Part shown: piece by piece, positions 1-9,100 of the stretch
Layout of the letters: the number at the start of each line of letters is the position of its first letter
Position numbering within the stretch: position 1 is the stretch's first letter
Source: Flavobacteriales bacterium UBA6051
GTDB taxonomy: Bacteria > Bacteroidota > Bacteroidia > Flavobacteriales_D > Crocinitomicaceae
NCBI GenBank assembly: GCA_002427735.1
Contig: DIYP01000014.1
Span: forward strand, 186,001-250,000
Direction: 5' to 3'
Length of the DNA stretch: 64,000 bases
Translations under genes and position numbers: made by a program
The notes under the pieces: model-generated
Database searches by the model: none
Told to the model about the DNA's origin: nothing
What the model saw: the letters and a program-made list of their open reading frames with translations, nothing else

Positions 1-2
1 TT

Positions 3-74
3 GAGTCACTAGAGAAAGGAGTGTACTTCCTAACTATTGATGGAAGCGTTTACAAGGTCTTGAAAGCAAATTGA
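3..74 (+). CDS. C-terminal fragment of a T9SS-sorted protein
   Basis: An open frame entering from the left edge ends at a TGA at 72-74. It reads as the end of a type A (Por_Secre_tail) sorting domain: a Leu-Glu-x-Gly-Val-Tyr-x-Leu segment followed by a short turn and a basic tail ending YKVLKAN. The same L-x-x-G-x-Y-L pattern closes the proteins at 24776-26392 and 36989-40459. The catalytic or adhesive part lies outside the window, so only export by the type IX system and removal of this tail at the outer membrane can be inferred. Confidence 0.6.
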   Translation, partial: ESLEKGVYFLTIDGSVYKVLKAN

Positions 75-136
75 TATAAATCTCTACTGAGACAAGAGTC
101 TTTCATTATATTTGCTCTATTGAAAAATAGCTAGCG

Positions 137-1096
137 TTGAAATTAGACTATGATATTTCCGTTGTGGTGCCCTTATATAATGAGGATGAGTCATTACCCG
201 AACTCCACAGTTGGATAAAACGCGTAATGGACGAAAACAAATTCTCTTATGAAATTGTCTTTGTCGATGATGGAAGTTCGGATAATTCCTGGGAAGTAGT
301 TGAACAATTGCATAAGGAAAATCCGTGCGCAAAAGGGATAAAGTTTCAACGTAATTATGGTAAGTCAGCGGCACTGCAAAAAGGATTTGAAGCTGTAAAA
401 GGTCGTGTTGTGATTACCATGGATGCTGATTTGCAAGATTCTCCTGACGAAATACCTGAACTTTATCGAATGATCGTCGAAGAAGGTTATGATGTGGTTT
501 CCGGTTGGAAAAAGAAACGATATGATCCGATCACTAAGACGGTTCCAACGAAATTATATAACTGGGCAGCACGTGTGATTACAGGAATCAAGCTGCACGA
601 TTTCAATTGTGGGTTGAAAGCGTATAAAAATGCGGTAGTTAAGAGTATTGAAGTCTATGGTGATATGCACCGATATATTCCTCCTTTAGCGAAGTATGCT
701 GGATTCCCGAATATTGGGGAAAAGGTAGTAACTCACCAGGCACGAAAATATGGAACTACCAAGTTTGGTTTGAATCGTTTTATAAATGGTCCGTTAGATT
801 TAATGACGGTCGCTTTTATGGGGCGTTTTGGGAAGAAGCCAATGCATTTTTTCGGTGTTATAGGAATGATCATGTTCTTTATCGGTTTTGCATCTTTTCT
901 TTACATGGGAATTGATAAGATTTTCTTCAATGAAACAGCCGAACGAATTGCAGATCGAACTATTTTTTATGTTGCGCTCGCAGCAATGCTAATGGGAGTT
1001 CAATTCTTCCTTGCAGGATTCGTCGCCGAGATGATCGGGCGCAATTCTTCATCACGGAATATATATCTGGTTGAAAAGACAATAGATGTCAATTAA
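137..1096 (+). CDS. GT2 family glycosyltransferase, DPM1/GtrB type with two C-terminal membrane helices
   Basis: A GT-A fold transferase of the dolichol-phosphate-mannose/bactoprenol-glucose synthase kind (319 aa). The N-terminal VVPLYNE strand, VDDGSSDN (about 43-50) for the nucleotide sugar, the metal-binding DAD at 96-98 and DFNCGLKAY (155-163) are all visible. Two hydrophobic segments at about 237-258 and 277-299 anchor it in the inner membrane, as expected of enzymes that load a sugar onto a polyprenyl phosphate. An in-frame TAG at 128-130 leaves TTG 137 as the only usable start. It overlaps the next gene by 11 bases, so the two are probably translated together. The sugar and final acceptor (LPS, glycan or glycoprotein) cannot be told. 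Confidence 0.88.
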   Translation: MKLDYDISVVVPLYNEDESLPELHSWIKRVMDENKFSYEIVFVDDGSSDNSWEVVEQLHKENPCAKGIKFQRNYGKSAALQKGFEAVKGRVVITMDADLQDSPDEIPELYRMIVEEGYDVVSGWKKKRYDPITKTVPTKLYNWAARVITGIKLHDFNCGLKAYKNAVVKSIEVYGDMHRYIPPLAKYAGFPNIGEKVVTHQARKYGTTKFGLNRFINGPLDLMTVAFMGRFGKKPMHFFGVIGMIMFFIGFASFLYMGIDKIFFNETAERIADRTIFYVALAAMLMGVQFFLAGFVAEMIGRNSSSRNIYLVEKTIDVN

Positions 1097-1640
1097 ATCT
1101 TGGAATATTGATCCCACCTGGTCGCTTTTTCTCGATCGTGATGGAGTGATCAATGAACGCATATTTGGCGGCTACATTACTGAACCTTCCGCTTTTCATT
1201 TTATAGAAGGAGTAGAAGAGGCCATTTCAAAACTTTCCAAAAAATTTCACCGTGTGCTTGTTGTCACTAACCAACAAGGTATTGGAAAAGGACTGATGAC
1301 TGAGCGTAACTTACTCGAGATTCATACTTATATGAATAACCAAATTCATTTGGCAGGAGGTCGTATTGATAAATGCTACTTTGCGCCTAATTTAAAAGGA
1401 GCAGAGGATGACATGCGAAAGCCCGGTCCAGTAATGGCTGAATTGGCGAAAATGGAGTTTCCTGAAATTGAATTTGAACGATCAATAATGGTCGGAGATA
1501 CCGATACAGATATTGAATTTGGCAAGAATCTTGGTATGAAAACAGTGCGGGTCAGAACAAAAGAACCAATTGGAATAGAAGCTGATTTGACAGTGTCCGG
1601 GTTGCCTGAATTCGTTAAAATTTTGATAAATGAAGTTTAG
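1086..1640 (+). CDS. HAD-IIIA family phosphatase, GmhB/HisB-N like
   Basis: A 184-aa HAD hydrolase with all four signature motifs: DRDGVIN (17-23, nucleophile D17 and acid/base D19), T61 in TNQQGIGKG, K112 in RKPGP, and GDTDTD (137-142) for magnesium. The length and the TNQQGI motif match heptose-1,7-bisphosphate phosphatase GmhB and the HisB phosphatase domain. The cysteine-rich zinc loop of GmhB is missing: the region before RKPGP has only one Cys. The substrate is therefore open; a sugar or polyol phosphate is likely, given the glycosyltransferase that overlaps it upstream. Confidence 0.8.
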   Translation: MSIKSWNIDPTWSLFLDRDGVINERIFGGYITEPSAFHFIEGVEEAISKLSKKFHRVLVVTNQQGIGKGLMTERNLLEIHTYMNNQIHLAGGRIDKCYFAPNLKGAEDDMRKPGPVMAELAKMEFPEIEFERSIMVGDTDTDIEFGKNLGMKTVRVRTKEPIGIEADLTVSGLPEFVKILINEV

Positions 1641-2385
1641 TTTAAGTGTTCTCTTTCTTGGATTGTTTTTTTCAGCTTTGACTCAAGTGAATGAAGTTGA
1701 TTCTCAAGGACGTAAGCAAGGACCTTGGCAAAAAAAGTATGAGGGTATTCATGTCTTGAAGTATAAAGGGCAGTTTAAAAATGACAAGCCAGTCGGGACA
1801 TTTACGTATTACTACAAATCTTCAAAGGTTAAAGCAGTTGTTAAACATGGCGAGAATACAAATCGTTCAGTTGCATACTATTACCATGAGAATGGCGCTT
1901 TAATGAGTCATGGGATTTTTAGAGATCAGGAGAAAGACAGTGTTTGGCTAAATTTTGGACCCTCTCAGAGAATTAGCAATACTGAAACTTACGCCAAAGG
2001 CATTTTACATGGCAAGAAGGTCGTTTACTTTGTGCCGGAAATTGTTACAGATAAGTCACAAATTCCTTCCATTGTTTCCAATTACGTTAACGGTAGTCTG
2101 GAAGGGCCATACAAAGAGTATCATCAGAATACAAAGACAAAAGTCACAGGAGAGTATAAAAACAATAAGCGCAATGGGGTTTGGACGCACTATCATCCAA
2201 ATGGGCGCAAAATGGCTTTGTATAGATTCAAAGAAGGAATAAAACACGGTTGGTGTATCTCTTACGATAACAGCGGTAAAGAGCAGTATAAGCAATATTT
2301 TTACTACGGCCGTCACCTCACAGGAGATGCATTGAAAGAAAAGATGCGTCAATTAAAAGAGCTCGGAGTTAACCCGAATCAATAA
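1630..2385 (+). CDS. Secreted MORN-repeat protein, YwqK-like
   Basis: A 251-aa protein with a signal peptide (hydrophobic up to SALTQ) followed by repeated G-x-W/Y-x-x-Y/H-x-N-G units, for example GPWQKKYEG, GTFTYYY, HENGALMSHG, GPYKEYHQN and GVWTHYHPNGRK. This is the MORN_2 variant that annotation pipelines call 'toxin-antitoxin YwqK family antitoxin'; toxin immunity is not demonstrated for such Bacteroidota proteins and no toxin-like partner is adjacent. It is probably periplasmic or surface-exposed and may bind phospholipid, polysaccharide or protein. Its start lies inside the end of the HAD gene (11-base overlap), so it belongs to the same transcript. Confidence 0.7.
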   Translation: MKFSLSVLFLGLFFSALTQVNEVDSQGRKQGPWQKKYEGIHVLKYKGQFKNDKPVGTFTYYYKSSKVKAVVKHGENTNRSVAYYYHENGALMSHGIFRDQEKDSVWLNFGPSQRISNTETYAKGILHGKKVVYFVPEIVTDKSQIPSIVSNYVNGSLEGPYKEYHQNTKTKVTGEYKNNKRNGVWTHYHPNGRKMALYRFKEGIKHGWCISYDNSGKEQYKQYFYYGRHLTGDALKEKMRQLKELGVNPNQ

Positions 2386-2420
2386 CAACCAATTTATGCG
2401 TATTTTCGTCTAAGATTTAG

Positions 2421-3101
2421 ATGAAACCTACACGTACATATCTACTACTTCCACTTTTGTTATTTGTTGTGGTCTTTACAGCCTGCAAACAGGAAGAAGA
2501 ACCCCAATTTCATTTTGAGTATTTTGGTTTAAGTCAAGGACGTTTTGTGGTCTATGATGTTGTAGAAATTGAGCATGATGCTGATGTAAATCAGCACGAT
2601 ACAACGTATTACCAGATGAAGACCTATTGGGGCGAAGATTATATAGATAATGAAGGGCGTGAAGGGAGAGAGTTCATCATCTACAAAAGAGACTCCGTTC
2701 ATCATGATTGGGCTTTGACAGACGTTTGGCATGGTGTCTATGATGGTATTCGTGGAGAACTGATAGAGGAAAATGTTCGCCGGGTGAAATTAGTTTTTGC
2801 TCCAACCCTTTCGAAAGAATGGGACGCCAATGCATATAATCTTGAGGATCCGTTGGAATGCTATTACCGTGAGCTACATAAGGATACTTTACTTTCTGGT
2901 GTTACGATAGATTCTACGCTTGTAGTAGAACAAGCTGCCTATGCGAACTTAATCGATTCCGTGCGTATGTATGAAACCTATGCAAAGCATATCGGTTTGG
3001 TTTATAAACACTACCGCGATAATCATTATCAATTTGGAAGTGATGAGGTGGTAAAAGGTCGCGAGCTTTATCAAACTTTTGTTACGGCTGGTTGGGAGTA
3101 A
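2421..3101 (+). CDS. Lipoprotein of unknown function
   Basis: The 226-aa product starts with a lipoprotein signal, with lipobox FTAC at about 19-22. The residues after the Cys (KQEEEP) resemble the acidic surface-export signal described for Bacteroidota lipoproteins, so it may sit on the outer leaflet of the outer membrane (inference). The rest is rich in Tyr, Asp and Glu with no motif I recognise; it looks like a mainly beta, globular domain. A TATTTTCG box at 2401-2408 just before the ATG resembles a -7 element, and the same GTATTTTCGTCT string precedes the giant adhesin gene near 54160. Function unknown. Confidence 0.65.
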   Translation: MKPTRTYLLLPLLLFVVVFTACKQEEEPQFHFEYFGLSQGRFVVYDVVEIEHDADVNQHDTTYYQMKTYWGEDYIDNEGREGREFIIYKRDSVHHDWALTDVWHGVYDGIRGELIEENVRRVKLVFAPTLSKEWDANAYNLEDPLECYYRELHKDTLLSGVTIDSTLVVEQAAYANLIDSVRMYETYAKHIGLVYKHYRDNHYQFGSDEVVKGRELYQTFVTAGWE

Positions 3102-3152
3102 AGTACTGAACGTTTTCTCCTCCTTTTGAATTTATGCTAACTTCGTCGTGGA

Positions 3153-4268
3153 ATGAAAATCTCATTGCTATCAGCTTTTTACCCTTACCGCGGAGGGATA
3201 GCACAATTTAGTGCAATGCTTTATCGGGCTCTGGAAAAGGAGCACGAGGTAAAAGCTTACACGTTTCAACGTCAATATCCGAATTTTTTGTTCCCTGGTT
3301 CCTCTCAATATGTTACAGAAGATGATGATGCGGATCCGATTAACGCTAAGCGCCTTTTGGATACAATCAATCCTTTATCCTATCAGAAGACCGCGAAAGC
3401 TATTAATATGGATGCTCCGGATATTTTTATCAGTCAGTATTGGATGACTTTTTTCGGTCCGGCAATTGGTGGGGTACAAAAACGTCTGAAGAACACCAAA
3501 CGTATGAGTATCTTGCACAACGTCATTCCGCATGAGAAGCGCTTCTTTGATAATTACGCAAATAAACGATTTTTGAAACACAGTGATGGTTTCGTTGTGT
3601 TGAGTGATGCGGTACTGGACGACCTTCTCAGTCTTAAACCAGATGCTAAGTACCTCAGAATTGATCATCCTGTTTATAATCAGTTCGGTGAAAAAATGAA
3701 AGTAGATGAAGCGCGAACACTACTTGGGTTAGATCAGCATAAAAAGTATGCTTTGTTCTTTGGATTTATTCGTGATTATAAAGGACTGGATCTCTTGTTA
3801 AAAGCTATTTCGGAACTCCCTGAAGAGTACCATTTAATAGTTGCTGGAGAGGTTTACGGAAGTTTTGAAAAGTACGAACAAATAATACAGGAGACTAAGA
3901 TTAAAGATCGCGTCCACCTATTTAATACATATATCTCTGATCGAGAGGTTACCCAATTTTTTTCAGCTGCAAATGTTTGTGTTTTACCTTATAAGGGGGC
4001 AACGCAAAGCGGAATTACGGCGATTGCACATCATTTTAATACGCCTATTATTGCAACCGACGTAGGCGGTTTAAAGGAAAATATCATTCATGAACAAACT
4101 GGTCTGATTGTACAGCAGCCAGATGGTGAACTCATTGCAAAGGCACTAGAACGGTACTTTGAGGAAGGGTTAAAGGAATCCTATGAGCAAGCTATACAGG
4201 CATCCAAAATGGACAATTCCTGGGAGAATTTCGCCACTAAAATTGTTGAATTTTCTAAAACCATTTAA
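3153..4268 (+). CDS. GT4 family glycosyltransferase
   Basis: A 371-aa GT-B transferase. The N-terminal domain opens with a beta strand and the Pro/Gly-rich loop FYPYRGGIAQFS that contacts the acceptor. The C-terminal half has the donor-binding features of family GT4: LFFGFIRDYKGLDLLLKA, the strand VAGEVYG, and the ALPYKGATQSGI/ATDVGGLKENI region, where the EX7E motif is replaced by Q-S-G-I as in several GT4 branches. There is no signal peptide or membrane span, so it is cytoplasmic or peripheral. It lies in the same direction as the GT2 gene, suggesting a role in surface glycan or glycolipid synthesis; donor and acceptor are not predictable. Confidence 0.85.
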   Translation: MKISLLSAFYPYRGGIAQFSAMLYRALEKEHEVKAYTFQRQYPNFLFPGSSQYVTEDDDADPINAKRLLDTINPLSYQKTAKAINMDAPDIFISQYWMTFFGPAIGGVQKRLKNTKRMSILHNVIPHEKRFFDNYANKRFLKHSDGFVVLSDAVLDDLLSLKPDAKYLRIDHPVYNQFGEKMKVDEARTLLGLDQHKKYALFFGFIRDYKGLDLLLKAISELPEEYHLIVAGEVYGSFEKYEQIIQETKIKDRVHLFNTYISDREVTQFFSAANVCVLPYKGATQSGITAIAHHFNTPIIATDVGGLKENIIHEQTGLIVQQPDGELIAKALERYFEEGLKESYEQAIQASKMDNSWENFATKIVEFSKTI

Positions 4269-4271
4269 ACG

Positions 4272-5405
4272 ATGAATAAAATTGCTTTGCTGGGTTTATC
4301 AGTGTTTTTTCTTCTAATGCTTAGTTGTGGAAGAGCAGGTGATAAGTATTCAATGGTTGTTGAGGTAAATACCGGGCAGTTGCTAATGGACGCTGCCATA
4401 AATCCTGATGATGCAAAATTCACGGATATTCTTGATGCGGCATTGGCGAAATCGATTTCTGGGGAAGATATTATTGAAGCCTTTTTTGCTGAAGCTGAAG
4501 ACAAATATCCTAATTTGCGCATGAGTAGTTTATTCAGATTTCCGAAAGAGGATTCACGACCCAATTGGACAAATAAAGAAGTGCTCGCTTATTTTCAGAA
4601 CGAGCAACAACAGAGTATCGATGCGACGAGTGCAATCATTGAGACACGATTGGAAAGTGATTTGTATGTGTTGGGAATTAAAAAAGACTATGCGAATAAC
4701 CAGTTAATTTTTGAATTAGATGGCGTACAGGATACCACATGGCTGCTAAGACGCGTTCAACAGCGTGCTAAGTTGGCTTTTTACAGTGTTTATGCGCTTC
4801 AAGAGGTGTCTTACGCATTGAACAAAATTGATAATGCTTTTGAGGAGGACTCACGAATGCAAGACCGATTAAGCGATTACATAACGCCTTACACTGATTT
4901 TACAATTGGAACGGTTCATCCAAGGCATAAAGAAAGAGTTGAAGCGTTGATCTCTTATGATCCAGTTAAAAATTACTTGCCGACGGGGACTCGTTTGAAG
5001 TTTGGTGAACTCGAACATCTTTCTTCAGATTCTAAAGAATTAGGCTACCCAGTTTATGCGTGTAGAATTCCTTATTCGGAAGAGGAATCAATAAGTAATG
5101 CTGATGTACAAAATGCTTCGGTCGGATTCAATGAGTATGATCAAAATTATACCATTGATCTTTCGTTTACACCTAATGGAGCCGATAAATGGGCTAAAAT
5201 GACCAGAGAGAATGTCAATAGATGTATTGCTTTAGAGGTGAACGAAACAATTGTTTCAGCACCAATGGTTATTTCAGAAATTACCGGCGGCAATACACGA
5301 ATAAGTGGGAATTATTCTAAGGAAGAGGCATCAGAGTTAGCGCATGTGTTGAACATAGGTACTTTGCCCGTTGGCGTGCGCATTGTTTCATTGAAAAAAC
5401 AGTGA
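4272..5405 (+). CDS. Lipoprotein paralogue of the SecD first periplasmic domain
   Basis: A 377-aa lipoprotein (lipobox LMLSC, Cys19) whose body aligns by eye with the periplasmic P1 region of the SecDF encoded 720 bp downstream. Matching segments: IIETRLES..VLGI..FELDGVQD (122-154) with IMERRINQFGV..IELPGVQD; the TPYTDFTIGTVHP stretch (205-217) with LPYTQYAVGCATP; KELGYPVYACRIP with KELGYVLYAIRVP; and DLSFTPNGADKWAKMT to the end with DLTMTSDGADNWGRMT. It has no transmembrane helices, no GLDLxGG motif and no SecD/SecF membrane core. It would sit on a membrane face of the periplasm. A helper or regulator of late protein translocation, or a chaperone-like peptide binder, is plausible; nothing here proves it. 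Confidence 0.75.
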   Translation: MNKIALLGLSVFFLLMLSCGRAGDKYSMVVEVNTGQLLMDAAINPDDAKFTDILDAALAKSISGEDIIEAFFAEAEDKYPNLRMSSLFRFPKEDSRPNWTNKEVLAYFQNEQQQSIDATSAIIETRLESDLYVLGIKKDYANNQLIFELDGVQDTTWLLRRVQQRAKLAFYSVYALQEVSYALNKIDNAFEEDSRMQDRLSDYITPYTDFTIGTVHPRHKERVEALISYDPVKNYLPTGTRLKFGELEHLSSDSKELGYPVYACRIPYSEEESISNADVQNASVGFNEYDQNYTIDLSFTPNGADKWAKMTRENVNRCIALEVNETIVSAPMVISEITGGNTRISGNYSKEEASELAHVLNIGTLPVGVRIVSLKKQ

Positions 5406-5469
5406 TAGCCAGCTATTTTCTGAATAAGTTTTCAGAAAAAATCATTAAGTTTGGTCGGCTTTAAAGAAG

Positions 5470-5958
5470 ATGTTTAAAATCCAAAGCATATTAACACGTT
5501 TTTTCCTGATTTTCATTGTCGGGGTTGGTAGTGTATTGAGTGCTAATGCGCATTCTTCCGATAAAGCTTTGTTGAAAAACGAGGGAGATCGTCATTCAGA
5601 TGATCAACCATCGCAAGATCAGCCGCAAGAGTCATTTTCTGAATTGGATTTCTTTGGTGCCTTTTCGCTTGTTAATATTCAGTTACAATGGCGCGATCTA
5701 CACATGGTATCCAATCAGGAAGCCACAGATGCGGAGTCAGTTGTCAAGTTCATTGACCAAGTTGAATGGGTAAAGGTAACATTGCTTGATGCTAGCTATT
5801 CGTATTTTATTTCACCTGCGAACGTAACTACTCAGGTAGCTTTTACATCGAACACTTCAAAAGTTGAAGTTGATTTTACTGAACCTGCGTTTTTAAACCA
5901 AAAGACAGGACTCATTGCCTATATCCTGAATTGTGGCACTTATCCGCATATGAGTTAA
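5470..5958 (+). CDS. Small secreted protein of unknown function
   Basis: A 162-aa product with a clear signal peptide (hydrophobic 10-24, cleavage likely after SANA). A polar linker rich in Asp, Gln and Ser (about 34-54) is followed by a domain of about 100 residues with Trp and aromatic residues and alternating beta-like strands. I recognise no family. It lies between the SecD-like lipoprotein and secDF on the same strand, but secDF has its own promoter, so a functional link is only suggested. The 160 bases after it hold short GC-rich inverted repeats but no clear U-tract terminator. Confidence 0.5.
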   Translation: MFKIQSILTRFFLIFIVGVGSVLSANAHSSDKALLKNEGDRHSDDQPSQDQPQESFSELDFFGAFSLVNIQLQWRDLHMVSNQEATDAESVVKFIDQVEWVKVTLLDASYSYFISPANVTTQVAFTSNTSKVEVDFTEPAFLNQKTGLIAYILNCGTYPHMS

Positions 5959-6058
5959 TCGGCCCGACCGAGCTCCTCTAAATTCGGGTTTCACACATTT
6001 TCTTCGTGTATTTCAAAGGGGAATCCCCAATGACACTGTTTCTATTGTATTCAGGTTA

Positions 6059-6089
6059 TTGATAATAAAAAAGCTAAAGCCTATATTTG
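6059..6089 (+). promoter_or_regulatory. Bacteroidota-type promoter of secDF
   Basis: TTG at 6059-6061, a 20-base spacer and TATATTTG at 6082-6089 match the Bacteroidota sigma factor consensus TTG-N19-20-TAnnTTTG. It lies inside the longest possible reading frame (from 6059) and so argues for initiation at ATG 6125, with a leader of about 30 bases. Confidence 0.65.
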
Positions 6090-6124
6090 CGGGCTTAAAT
6101 TATTTACTAAACATATTTACGAAA

Positions 6125-9100
6125 ATGCGTAATAAAGGATTTTTTTGGTTTTTAACGATTTTACTGACAGGGATTTGTCTTTATCAGTTGTCGTTTACCT
6201 GGGTTTCTAATGGTGTAGAACGAAAGGCGGAAAAAGCTTCAGAATTAAAAGTTGATGAAGTTTTCGAAGCAGCTATGGCAAATGGAGACTCAATAGTTTA
6301 TTTACCAAATAACACAGCAGTCAATGTATATGAAGCAGAGTCGAAAGAATTAGCGCGCGCTGCATACATTAACGATACATTGATGCAGTTGGCTGAAACG
6401 GAGGTTTATCCGATTTTTGGTTCAACATTTAAAGATGTAAAAAAGCGCAGTCTTGCCTTTGGTTTGGACCTTGTAGGAGGGATGAGCGTAACAATGGAAA
6501 TTTCTGTTCCTGAGTTAGTAGCAAGCTATGCAAGAAACCCAAATAACAAAACGTTCCTTCGAGTTTACAATGCTTCAGTTGAGGAGTATGGTACACAAGG
6601 AGGAAATTTCATTGATATTTTCAGAGCAAAGTATGAAGGATTGAACAAGGATGACAATTTAGTTCGTCTTTTCGCTATTTCTGACATTGATGAGCTTCAG
6701 CGTAATTCTACAAACGAGGATGTGGTAAACTTCCTGAAGTCTAAGGAAGAGAAGTCAATGGACGGCGTTGAAGAAATCATGGAGCGTCGTATCAACCAGT
6801 TTGGTGTTGCGCAGCCTAACATTCAGAAAGACCCGAATAACAATAGATTATACATTGAGTTACCTGGTGTTCAGGATGAGGTAACAGTTTCTGAAAAATT
6901 ACAATCAACAGCGAATCTTCAGTTTTTCGAAGTGTACAACTTGAATGAAATTGGTCAGTTCTGGCAGCAAGCAGTTGCACTTTCTTTACAAGATGCGCCT
7001 GAACCAATTGATATTGATGCCATTGATGCTGCTGCTGCGGCTGATACAGTTGATGTAGCAGATGACAATGTTGAAGGTGATACACTTGACGTTGCGGATG
7101 CGGATACAGGAAGCACTGATCTTGGATCATTAGATGACCTTGGTTCTTTGGCAGGCGATGCTGGATCAGAGTCAGCTGGAGGATTGGGAGCGTATGTTCT
7201 TCCGTATACACAATACGCTGTAGGATGTGCAACTCCTGATAATAAAACAAAAGTAGATGCTATTCTTTCAAGAGAAGATATCTTGGGTGTCTTCCCTGAA
7301 AATGTAAAGTTCATGTGGTCTGCAAACATGGAGACTATCAATCTTGATACGAAAGAGCTAGGGTATGTTTTGTACGCGATTCGTGTTCCAAATGATGGAA
7401 AAGCACGTGTTGGAGGAAAGGACATCAAGACTGCAGGAACAGGATATGATTCTCAAGAAGGAAAGATTACTGTAGACTTAACAATGACGTCTGATGGTGC
7501 TGACAACTGGGGACGTATGACAGAAGATAATAAGCAGCGAGTTGTAGCAATTACAATGGATGATGTGGTATACAGTGCACCATTTGTTAACGAAGCAATT
7601 ACTTCTGGAAATACGCAGATTTCGGGATCTTTCACTATTAACGATGCGAAAGACCTTGCAGGTCTTTTGAATGGTGGTGCGTTACCTGCTCCATGTGTTA
7701 TCAAAGAGCAAACACGCGTTGGACCAACTATCGGTGCTGAAAATTCACGTGCTGGTTTAGTATCGTTTGGATTTGCCTTGTTGTTAGTATTTGTCTACAT
7801 GATTTTCTACTATGGAAAAGCTGGTATTGTAGCGGATATCGCCTTGTTTGCGAACATCCTCTTTATATTCGGATCGCTGGCCTCATTTGGAGCGGTACTT
7901 ACGCTTGCAGGTATTGCCGGTATCGTATTGACCATAGGTATGGCGGTAGATGCCAACGTACTTATCTTTGAGCGTGTCCGAGAGGAGCAAGCTGCAGGAA
8001 AAGATTTGAAGTCAGCAATTGACACTGGATTCAAGAAGGCACTTTCGTCTATTATAGATGCGAACGTTACAACAATGTTGACGGCGATCGTATTGAAGTC
8101 ATTCGGTACGGGACCAATTGAATCATTCGCGACGACATTGATCATTGGTATCTTTACTTCGGTATTCGCTGCCTTGGTAATTACACGTCTTTGCATCAAC
8201 TGGTGGTTGAAGAAAGGAAAATCAATCAGCTTTGAAACTAAGACAACAAAAGGAGCATTCAAAAACTTCAACTTTAACTTCGTTGGTAAGCGTAGAATGT
8301 TCTACATGATTTCAGGAGTCCTAGTAGTTGGTGGTATTGCTGCTATCGCGCTGAAAGGTTTGAAGCCAAGTGTTGAATTCTCAGGGGGTAGAACATTCGG
8401 AGTGAAGTTCGAACAACCTGCAGGAGACCACCTTGACTACGTGCGTGGACATTTGCTAGATGCTTTCGGTTCGGATGCATCATTAGAATTGAAAACAAAG
8501 ACCAATAATTACTACCTCGATATCACAACAAACTATTTGTTGGCTGTGGATTCCGCTATGCCAGAAGTTAAGTCTGCATTGATAGAAGGACTTGAAAAAG
8601 CACAAGACAAGGTCGGTACTTTTGAGATTAAAGAATCTCGAAGTGTATCTGCGGCGATATCGAAAGAACTAGTTTCTTCATCTACCATCGCTATTGTGAT
8701 TTCTTTGATTATCATCTTTGCTTATATCTTAATTAGATTCGGTAGATGGCAGTATTCAACTGGAGCGATCATCGCCATGTTGCATGATGTTACCTTGGTA
8801 TTGGCGGCCTTTGCACTATTGCATGGTATCCTGCCGTTTAACATGGATGTTGACCAGGCCTTCATTGCAGCCATTTTGACGGTTATTGGTTACTCGATCA
8901 ACGATACCGTGGTTGTATTCGATAGAATTCGTGAGAACTTGAATCTGCACAAATCTTCAGATGAAGATGAGCAGATCAATAGATCGTTGAACTCTACACT
9001 ATCTAGAACAATTAATACATCGATGACAACGTTCATCGTACTTCTGATTATCTTCTTATTCGGTGGTGCGGCTATTAAAGGCTTCATCTTCGCGTTGATG

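Noticed and set aside
1630..2385. Antitoxin of a toxin-antitoxin pair
   Set aside because: The YwqK label is a pipeline name; there is no toxin gene beside it and the protein is exported.
5959..6058. Terminator between the small secreted protein gene and secDF
   Set aside because: GC-rich inverted repeats (GGGGAATCCCC, TCGGCCCGACCGA) are short and lack a T-run.
6059..6124. Longer N-terminus for SecDF
   Set aside because: A consensus promoter (6059-6089) overlaps it, and ATG 6125 gives the normal start of the first membrane helix.
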